Assembly (NCBI GenBank): GCA_034096865.1
Contig: JAWQFJ010017551.1
Span: forward strand, 72,501 to 87,500
Reading direction: 5' to 3'
DNA length: 15,000 nt
DNA from: Theodoxus fluviatilis
Taxonomy: Eukaryota > Mollusca > Gastropoda > Cycloneritida > Neritidae
Below are positions 8,958 to 15,000 of this stretch, in pieces (positions within the stretch are counted from its first letter, which is position 1; each line of letters opens with the position of its first letter). A model generated the notes under the pieces. The model had not been told where the DNA came from, ran no database searches, and was given only the letters and a program-made list of their open reading frames with translations. Made by a program: the position numbers and the translations under genes.

Positions 8958-9134
8958 GCGCACACCTAACACTTGTGTATACTCCACTAGAATCGATACC
9001 AACTTTAATGGAATTTTATGTGCACAAAAGATCATTTTTCTAGTAAACGAAACATGGGTTTTGTGTATACCAAACGTCATTTTTACATACCCACACTACG
9101 GCAACCCTTCTTTGAAATTACAAAAAGACGTCCG

Positions 9135-9218
9135 TACCTACCTACCTACCTACCTACCTACCTACCTACCTACCTAGCTACCTACCTACCTATCTATCTA
9201 TCTATCTACCTACCTACC
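9135..9218. repeat. CTAC/CTAT tetranucleotide microsatellite
   Basis: CTAC units run from 9135, with one CTAG variant near 9176, then a block of CTAT units (about 9190-9207), then CTAC again. The block structure shows internal change of unit type. Confidence 0.95.
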
Positions 9219-9244
9219 CCCTTTTTTGTTTCTTGAAACAAACA

Positions 9245-9246
<2 letters not shown>

Positions 9247-9300
<54 letters not shown>
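9247..9300 (-). repeat. (TG)27 array, the apparent 3' tail of the LINE
   Basis: This is a pure TG array on the plus strand, CA on the minus strand. It begins at once after the LINE 3' untranslated sequence AAGAATAAACG when read on the minus strand, so it occupies the place of the element's terminal tail. Confidence 0.9.
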
Positions 9301-9301
<1 letters not shown>

Positions 9302-9303
<2 letters not shown>

Positions 9304-9715
9304 TTATTCTTATAATGCGCCTTTCTCACACCGATACATGCTCAGAGCGGCTACAAATGTTTTCGGAACAGATTAACTTTAGGCCCCTTCTGAAAATTGT
9401 CAGACTCTCTGACCTCCCCAGTTCTCCTTGAGCTGAGTTCCAAAGTCTTTGACCCAAGAATGAGAGAGATCTCTATCCTGATACCCTGGGGTGTTTTGGT
9501 GAGAACGCACAGAAGAAGCCTCCCCGATGACAGTAGGACTCGTGGCAGTTTGTCCTCCAGCCAACGCTGTAAGTGTAACAGATATTGTGAAACAGTGACA
9601 GATATACATTCAGACACATTGCCCAAACACTTGTGCTCAATGCGATGATGTAAAGGCAGCCAGTGAAGCGACTGCAGGACTGGGGAGATACTTGCCCGCC
9701 TAGGAGGAATTAAAA
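9302..9715 (-). mobile_element. CR1/L2-like non-LTR retrotransposon, dead 3' end
   Basis: The minus strand encodes the C-terminal end of a non-LTR reverse transcriptase protein, broken over three frames. SPVLQSLHWLPL (about 9654-9689) and SSGRLLL lie in one frame. YQDRDLS (9463-9483, for the usual YGDRSFS) lies in a second. LWNS (9434-9445) and SESLTIFRRGLK (9377-9412) lie in a third. LFRKHL with its TAG stop (9351-9371) returns to the first. These blocks are typical of CR1, L2 and related LINE C-termini and appear in the right order. Downstream, CGCTCTGAGCAT, AAAGGCGCATTATAA and AATAAA match the usual 3' untranslated ending of such elements, followed by a CA tail. The reverse transcriptase catalytic core and endonuclease are absent: 5'-truncated at about 9700-9730. 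It cannot be active. The uninterrupted 154-codon frame across it mixes real and shifted blocks. Confidence 0.85.
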
Positions 9716-10397
9716 AACCTCCAAACTTTCTCCACCTGAGTTCGTCCATTCGCGTGAGCCTCCCTCTGTCCATGACGAGATCCATCTTTTCACGGCATGC
9801 AGCACTCCGTGACACTGCGTTCTACACGCAGACCCACGCCAGCGTCACTTACCCAAGAACGCTTCTGCTGGCCTCTGCTGCCTGCTGGATTGTAGCCAGA
9901 TCGGAGGTCAAGATCAGAGGGAGTGCTTGCGCTCTGGCGTGTCTCTAGGTAAACAGTGCTACCGGGAAACGCCAGCGCACCGCATCCCCCTGTCCTTCCG
10001 CGGATCAGCTCTGCTGACACGCCAGTCCCGGCAACTGCTGACCAACTCGCTCATCGCGTGCTCCCTCTCGGTTGCATGCTCCAGCCTGGGGCCTTCTGTG
10101 CATGAGTACAGAGCGCGCCCGCCATCACACTCGCGGCGGCATGCACCTTGGTACGTGGGCACGTGATCTCGAGGCAGTAGACACCAGGGTGAGAATGTAA
10201 AAAAAGATAAGTAAGCCTTGCCCCTAACTCCTGCGTCTAAGAATTTTAAAAAAGAGCAACATCAACACTGATCTATCACGCAAGGTGTGCTGTTTTGATG
10301 TTTATAAATATCGCTTTCTGTCTGTGATTAATTATTCATATAATCTGCAAAATTTGCTCCAGATACAGTCTGTCGTTCAATTGCACAAGTGGAATAC
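9716..10397. other. GC-richer unique sequence, no gene recognised
   Basis: Several open frames of 60-80 codons overlap on both strands between 9754 and 10166, without recognisable domains. GC content is higher than average at about 9800-10160. It may be unrelated host DNA next to the truncated LINE. A donor-like TAGGTAAAC occurs at about 9946-9954, but no exon can be proposed with confidence. Confidence 0.4.
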
Positions 10398-10577
10398 GGA
10401 TGGATGGATGGATGGATGGATGGATGGATGGATGGATGGATGGATGGATGGATGGATGGGTGGATGGGTGGATGGATGGATGGATGGATGGATGGATGGA
10501 TGGATGGATGGATGGATGGATGGATGGATGGATGGATGGGTGGATGGGTTGATGGATGGATGGATGAATGGATGGGT
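10398..10577. repeat. GGAT tetranucleotide microsatellite
   Basis: About 45 units of GGAT occur, with single-base variants (GGGT, GTTG, GAAT) confined mainly to the middle and the right end. The Trp-Met-Asp-Gly and His-Pro-Ser-Ile frames of the two strands are artefacts. The tract directly abuts copy B of the dispersed repeat. Confidence 0.97.
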
Positions 10578-10582
10578 GAAGT

Positions 10583-10746
10583 TTTACTGCCTATCAGTCT
10601 TTGTAGATTATGTAGGGCCATTGAGTATGAACATCACTAGAATAGTTCCGAGTTTGCGCAAATTAAGTCACGATGTCTCTAGTTCTTCGTCTCTTACGAA
10701 TCGCGTAGGGAAAGGCGGTGGTTCTATTCTGACCCACAACCCACAG
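10583..10746 (-). mobile_element. Dispersed repeat, copy B (unnamed, likely retroposon 3' part)
   Basis: This is the second copy of the family seen at 4944-5107, in the same orientation and with the same length. On the minus strand it runs from CTGTGGGTT to a 3' end that leads into CATC repeats. The copies differ at about one position in three, so both are old and inserted independently, while their simple-repeat tails have different unit lengths. No target-site duplication was detected around either copy by eye. Confidence 0.65.
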
Positions 10747-10784
10747 GGGGTCTATTCTGACCCCCAACCCCAACCCACAGGGGG
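10723..10784. repeat. Local tandem duplication at the edge of copy B
   Basis: TCTATTCTGACCC...ACCCACAGGGGG occurs as a 28-base unit at 10723-10750 and again as a 34-base unit at 10751-10784. The second contains an extra CCCCAA-type insertion. The first unit is the terminal block of the dispersed repeat, so the duplication extends the element's end. Confidence 0.85.
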
Positions 10785-11359
10785 CCACAAGTGGTAATTA
10801 AAGGCAACACACATTGCACACTGCTACAGGTTCCCTGCTGATGATGATTCGTTCATAAACCTCTTTAAATAGCTTTAAACAAGGTCTTTAAATCACTTCT
10901 CACACAACGTACTTTACAGCAACACGCATAGCAAGTAATCCGGCACATGATAAAATACGATACCATTGATCAAATGTTGTTGAAGGGGTGGGCTTGTGGA
11001 AAAGTCTATGAGACAGAAGACAAAAGACTGAAGACCTCCTTTCCGCTTCCCTCTTCACGCCACGACTCCCAGAGTCAGCAGTGGAGCACAGAGTGAATCA
11101 GGCAAGGTGCCAACACCGAGAGTTCCACAGCAGACAGGCATGGAGTGAAAGGGGAGCGAGCTGTAGGTCGACATTCACAAGTGCACAACACACCACGGGA
11201 GAAAAACAAATCGTCCAACGCAGTTTCGTAAAGGTGTCCTTTTGAATGCTTGCAAACCTTCCCACGAACTAGTATGGTGACTTTTCATCCAGTTCCAGAC
11301 AATCGCATGCTCCTATATTCAAATGCATGTCGGGTTAGCCTTTGCTGAGAGAGCACGAG
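10785..11359. other. Unique sequence, no gene recognised
   Basis: No gene, RNA gene or repeat array seen. No plus- or minus-strand open frame of note lies here except the right-hand part of the minus-strand frame that runs through the minisatellite. Confidence 0.55.
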
Positions 11360-11475
11360 GAGGTGGAGGTTGGGTGTAAAGAGGTGGAGGTTGGGTGTAA
11401 AGAGGTGGAGGTTGGGTGTAAAGAGGTGGAGGTTGGGTGTAAAGAGGTGGAGGTTGGGTGTAAAGAGGTGGAGGT
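11360..11475. repeat. 21-bp minisatellite, five full units plus a partial one
   Basis: The unit GAGGTGGAGGTTGGGTGTAAA is repeated identically at 11360-11380, 11381-11401, 11402-11422, 11423-11443 and 11444-11464. An 11-base partial unit ends at 11475. All copies are identical, so the array is young or homogenised. The unit is a multiple of three, which keeps the minus-strand frame (11285-11632) open and gives a seven-residue LHLFTPN repeat. Frame preservation follows from the unit length alone and is no evidence for coding. Confidence 0.97.
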
Positions 11476-12148
11476 GAGTCATGAGGTTGGAGGGATTTCT
11501 AGGGACTAATATCAAGTGGTAGCGTGCGCTGCGTGCGGATGACTGCGCTGTTTGACAAGCCGTCCCTGTACAACCGCTACAGCAGCTTTTCCATGTGTGA
11601 TCAGTGAACAATTGATACGCCATCGTAAACAAGTTTTTATGTGATGAGACTTGACAGGAGGGAGGGGCTATATGAGGAGGGAAGGTTCATCTCTGTTTAC
11701 GCCATGAACTATGGCGAGGTCAAAAGTACTTCATGTAATAAAGGTAAAATCCACTCCAATACTTGATTGAAATTTGATTCTTTTAACCCTATCAGCATAA
11801 CATCTTCATTTCTTTCTGTGTCGTTTCTTCAACACATGTGATTAGAATATACGTTTGCTTCAATCAATAAGAAACTAAAGCACGACACAAAACTGTCCAA
11901 ACCAGCGAGGGCTACTCACTGCCCTCCTGTCTCCATCAGTACACCACAGGGACGTCTACAGGCACCTCACGAGTGGATTTGGACTGATTCCCTATCGGAA
12001 ATACACAGGGACACATGTACTTTTCCTCGTGTCAACGCCTGCTTGTTTGCATGAAGCGCCACGGCTGAAAAGAGGAATAGAATATTCCAATATGACGAAG
12101 TGCAGCGCGGGAAGCCAATCAATAAGGCATTGATTACCCAGAGGCTTG
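11476..12148. other. Unique sequence, no gene recognised
   Basis: Short frames only. AATAAA occurs near 11738 without an upstream coding region. Nothing further recognised. Confidence 0.55.
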
Positions 12149-12182
12149 CCCCCCCCCCCTCCACCCCCACCCCCACCCCCCG
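12149..12182 (-). repeat. C-rich tract, G-quadruplex-prone on the minus strand
   Basis: A run of 11 C (12149-12159) is followed by CCACCCCC-type units to 12182. The minus strand offers five or more G runs with one-base loops. The glycine-rich minus-strand reading frames that pass through it are artefacts. Confidence 0.85.
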
Positions 12183-12459
12183 CAGACCAGCAGGACCTGG
12201 ACGTAAGGCTCTGCATCCCCCACACAACACACCGAACCAGCTGACTTCAGGAGCAGCTGCAGAGCCTGGCTACTCCCCGCCAGATATCCGGTCTGGGCAT
12301 TTGCAGACCCAGTTCGATATCTACCTGGGCAGTCTTGGCGAGACACACAACAACTTCTGCTGTGGGCAGTCGTGGGTTCTAGAATGGTGTAAAATGTTAA
12401 TGATGGCTGTATCTCTGCCTCTGCTCATATGCCTGTGTAAATGAACGTGCGTGTGTCCT
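12183..12459. other. Unique sequence between two C tracts
   Basis: One plus-strand frame from 12100 continues to 12444. The residues outside the C tract do not resemble any domain I know. No splice evidence was found. Confidence 0.4.
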
Positions 12460-12476
12460 CCCCCCCCCCCCCCCCC
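12460..12476. repeat. Homopolymer C17
   Basis: An uninterrupted run of 17 C is followed by a CT-rich stretch to about 12519. Confidence 0.95.
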
Positions 12477-12520
12477 TTCTGTCTCTCTCCGTGTCTCTCT
12501 CTGTCTCACTCTCTTTCTCA

Positions 12521-12697
12521 TACACACAACACACACAGACACATACAGACACATACAGACACACACAGACACACACAGACGCACATACACGCACGCACAC
12601 ACACACACACACACACACACAAAGTACACGCATATGCATATGCATGCACGCACACAGACACACACACATACACAAACACACACATGCACACACACAC
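12521..12697. repeat. Complex CA array with decamer higher-order units
   Basis: CA-rich sequence contains five consecutive ten-base units of ACAYACAGAC at 12531-12580, a pure CA block at about 12595-12620, the symmetric GCATATGCATATGCATGC stretch near 12629-12648, and further CA repeats. The opposing His/Thr and Cys/Val frames are artefacts. Confidence 0.93.
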
Positions 12698-12852
12698 GGA
12701 CTGTTGCATGTAGCACGTCTAGGAATAAACATGCGTTGAGGATTTAAGAGAGGGGACGGAATCATCAAAACGAACTAAGAATAGCTTAAACGGGGCAGAA
12801 AGCCAAGCAGACGGCAATGAAATTATGACAGGGGCACAGCTCAGACTTATGA

Positions 12853-13053
12853 AATAACAATCGCACGGGACAATACACAAAATCCACTGGCAAGTGGCAT
12901 AGCAGGGACCCTCTTCGATCAGTCTTTCTGGGAGGCAGACGTTCTAATCTCACCAGATCCTCTCGCTTTGTCAACAGACCTAGCGAGGTGAGAGTGGACG
13001 CCCTCAGGCGTGAGTTGGGGGTGGCGACCGGGATGAGAGCCCATACCCAGTGA
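12853..13053 (+). other. Unassigned open stretch without an early Met
   Basis: About 66 codons are open between a stop at 12850-12852 and TGA at 13051-13053. The translation is rich in Arg/Ser/Leu with mixed, non-repetitive composition and includes RDPLRSVFLGG. Its only Met is near the end, so it could only be an internal exon. A donor-like GAG/GTGAGAG lies at about 12985-12994. An overlapping minus-strand frame (12786-13085) is equally long. I do not recognise either. Confidence 0.15.
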
Positions 13054-13110
13054 CCCAGCCTCCCCATGTCAATAGTGCACAGCACCTAACGCAGTGACAA
13101 CTCTACGCCG

Positions 13111-13464
13111 GTGTTCGCCGCTCCCTCATCACAATCAAGAATGCACTGGTTGGAACTAATTGCTGAGGCAAAGGTTGCCGAGTGCGAAACCAACAAAAAG
13201 CGATTGAGAAGAGAAGAGGAAAGAAGAAATCGTTGTCATGATTGCTTGACGATGCCTGTGTCGATATCCGAGGATGCGGGGAGGAAGAATGTATGGAGGC
13301 ATCTGTCACACGACAAAATTGGTGCAGAGTGTGTGTTTTTTTTCATACGACTGAACCTTCATCACAAGCTCCAAGAGGCAGGCATACGGATGGATCAAGC
13401 TGAAACTGACGTACCAGCCATTGAGCAACAACAGCAAGAGAAGGTCCATAATTCATCTTCATAA
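13111..13464 (+). CDS. Hypothetical open frame, 117 codons, low confidence
   Basis: From ATG at 13111 to TAA, this is the longest frame in the right part of the window whose composition is not repeat-driven. The translation contains a charged, helix-like stretch (AEAKVAECETNKKRLRREEE, about residues 19-38) and a Gln-rich end near residues 106-112. No domain was recognised. There is no TATA-like element, no upstream exon with matching splice phase and no convincing polyadenylation signal. The helix could be a coiled-coil fragment of an internal exon. A chance frame cannot be excluded. Confidence 0.18.
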   Translation: MFAAPSSQSRMHWLELIAEAKVAECETNKKRLRREEERRNRCHDCLTMPVSISEDAGRKNVWRHLSHDKIGAECVFFFIRLNLHHKLQEAGIRMDQAETDVPAIEQQQQEKVHNSSS

Positions 13465-13626
13465 AGAAAAGGGGGAAAACGTGTTTTTAAAAACCTCAAT
13501 GTCACCACACCCGCTGGTGTTATAAAGATATTGTCAGTTGAATCAAGGAAACTTTTCTCGAGAATGCACCGACTAAGAAGTTTGTGCACCGGATGTCACA
13601 GTCGTTTCATCGTCACGTCATTCTGC

Positions 13627-13660
13627 AAAAGGTTTTGTGCACGTATTCGCAAAACTTTTT
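13627..13660. repeat. Hairpin, about 12-bp arms
   Basis: AAAAGGTTTTGTGC (13627-13640) pairs with GCAAAACTTTTT (13649-13660), allowing one mismatch and a two-base bulge, with an eight-base loop. It lies 80 bases left of the foldback at 13742-13852 and shares the TGTGCACGTATTCG-like vocabulary seen again near 13905-13916. Confidence 0.6.
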
Positions 13661-13741
13661 CACTGTATGCACGCGCACTACCAAAAATATTTGAATAAAT
13701 TCCGGACATATTTTCGTCAAATTTGGACACATGGTATGCAT

Positions 13742-13852
13742 CCATGCAAATGAATAATATGAACATTCATGTAAACATTTTCATGTAAACATTCCGATGA
13801 GATTTAAGTAAATGTTGTCATGAGCGTGTTCGTGCATTCTTAATTTGCATGG
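13742..13852. repeat. Foldback element of about 111 bp with octamer-type ends
   Basis: CCATGCAAATGAA (13742-13754) is the reverse complement, with one mismatch, of TTAATTTGCATGG (13840-13852). Past the ends, the arms continue to pair through GAACA, CATG and ACATTT blocks with small gaps, so most of the 111 bases can fold back on itself. The outer arms carry the octamer motif ATGCAAAT in inverted orientation. Inside, CATGTAAACATT is repeated in tandem. It may be a MITE-like relic or a decayed palindrome. Confidence 0.5.
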
Positions 13853-15000
13853 GCCATCTAGCTGTTATCGGACAAAATGTCAGCATGCCGCGTTAGATTC
13901 CTTTATGCACATATTCGTTATGGATTTCTCCACAAGAGGCAGCCGGTGAATGACTGATGCGGTTAAAACTAACGTGGATGTTATGATTTAGCGTTGACAT
14001 GCTGGCGTCAAAGACGGTATCGTGATAAAAGGCCTTTATTACGCTGTACACGTATGTCAAGCAATAGTTGGCTGCAGGTAGTCTTTGTTTGAATTTGACC
14101 GTATTAAAAAATCTACTCCCCAGTGATAATAGTGTTCCCTTTCTATCTGGCACAATATCTATTCGATGTTTGAAAAGTTAATTGAAAAATGTACATACAT
14201 TGTATGGGATGAAAACTTAGGGAAACGCTTTGAATTTCATATAATTAGGAATGTGCTGTTCTCAAGCAAAAACTTAAACAAGTTTTGACGAAATGTGCCA
14301 AAATCTCACGCTAACAGGCAGCAGATATCCTGGTAGAACTATACTTAGTACACTAGTTCAAGCTGAGAGTTACTGTTGCCAGCGATGAAATCATACAAAC
14401 AAGTTTTGATTGAAGCTTTTAAATGCACAGTAATTTTCGACCGCATTAATTCTGATTCAGTAATAATGTAAATTTTGTGACTGGTATGTCTATGTCCTTT
14501 TCCCCGTACTTCCCTGGATTTCTACGTCAACCAGCAAGAGTGCAAAAAAAAATTGTTGACTTCTATATAATCGTGAAATATGGATGGCAGCATGAGTAGA
14601 GCATCAAACTAAAATAACTCGGCATTGTGCAAAATGAAGGCAATAAGAGCGACTTTATGACGAGACTGCAAGGCATTCTTTGCCTTCTACACAACACTGG
14701 GCATGCGTCTCCATTTTGAGCGGTGTGATAAGGTCAGGCAAATACTTTTTCATCCAATAGTATTACTGAGGTGCGAATATGCGCGTTGCAGCAGATACTT
14801 TTTTGGAGTCTGCATATTCCTACAGTGCCACGAGACTTTCTAAATGTCATCGTGAGCACTCTAGGGCGACCGCCGGAATTAAGTAGACTGATGCCACAAT
14901 TTCCATGCACAGCAGAAAAAGGGCTCAGAAACTATTAATTTCATCTGGAAAAGAATTCCATTACGGAATCCGTCTGTGGCGCATTTTTGTCTATGCATCG
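13853..15000. other. AT-rich unique sequence, no gene recognised
   Basis: Stops are frequent in all frames. The one minus-strand frame (13893-14153) shows no domain. A string near 14585-14622 looks slightly like a tRNA 5' half but lacks a B box. Nothing else recognised up to the window end. Confidence 0.55.

Noticed and set aside
9351..9815. A single 154-codon gene
   Set aside because: It is a LINE relic. The conserved LWNS and SLTIFRRGLK blocks are in another frame, so the uninterrupted frame is accidental.
10285..10797. 170-codon frame with Trp-Met-Asp-Gly repeats
   Set aside because: It is the translation of the GGAT microsatellite, which does not preserve a tetranucleotide frame in any meaningful protein.
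11285..11632. Minus-strand protein with a seven-residue LHLFTPN repeat
   Set aside because: A 21-bp unit always keeps the frame open. Flanking residues show no signal peptide or domain.
14585..14622. tRNA-like string TGGCAGCATGAGTAGAGCATC
   Set aside because: It resembles an A box and D arm, but there is no B box, T arm or acceptor pairing downstream.

Overview
This window looks like non-coding, repeat-rich nuclear DNA from a eukaryote. I found no complete protein-coding gene, no rRNA, no CRISPR array, no operon-like layout and no intact tRNA. The evidence is the very high density of di-, tri- and tetranucleotide microsatellites, homopolymer C and G tracts, a dead non-LTR retrotransposon 3' end, and long stretches of unique sequence with stops in every frame. 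A marine invertebrate fits best, and a mollusc is my guess. That rests on the microsatellite load and the LINE type, so the phylum is an inference and not shown.

Layout. Positions 1-1210 are mostly featureless apart from a C-rich block near 724-755. Positions 1219-1683 hold two local tandem-duplication systems: a nested CACAAATCA-rich array and a GC-rich 83-bp duplication. Positions 1690-4240 are unique sequence with several small perfect or near-perfect palindromes. Positions 4241-5107 hold two ATG/ACG trinucleotide tracts. The second abuts copy A of a dispersed repeat of about 164 bp. A decayed tRNA-like SINE head may lie at 5226-5292. A CT tract occupies 5545-5700, and a nearly G-free CAC/CAT-rich degenerate array lies at about 5870-6440. 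Polypurine and G-quadruplex-prone tracts lie at 6732-6996.

Positions 7385-9300 are a cluster of about 2 kb of CA/TG, CT, GGCA and CTAC microsatellites. Within it, a short stretch at about 8100-8260 on the minus strand shows weak similarity to the N-terminal part of the TIMP/netrin-like fold, already broken. Positions 9302-9715 (minus strand) are the 3' end of a CR1/L2-like LINE, scattered over three reading frames and ending directly in a (CA)27 tail. Positions 10398-10784 are a GGAT tetranucleotide tract followed by copy B of the same dispersed repeat. Positions 11360-11475 are a 21-bp minisatellite. Positions 12149-12697 are C tracts and a complex CA array. Positions 12853-13464 contain two unassigned open frames. 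Positions 13627-13852 contain foldback structures, and the rest to 15000 is AT-rich unique sequence.

How the parts relate: no pathway or gene system is visible. The most coherent story is retroposition and microsatellite growth. Three repeat fragments, the LINE and the two copies of the unnamed repeat, each end on the same side, reading the minus strand, in a simple-repeat tract: CA, CAT and CATC respectively. This suggests that some of the microsatellites began as retroposon tails. Nearly all of the longer open frames are by-products of simple repeats or of asymmetric base composition.
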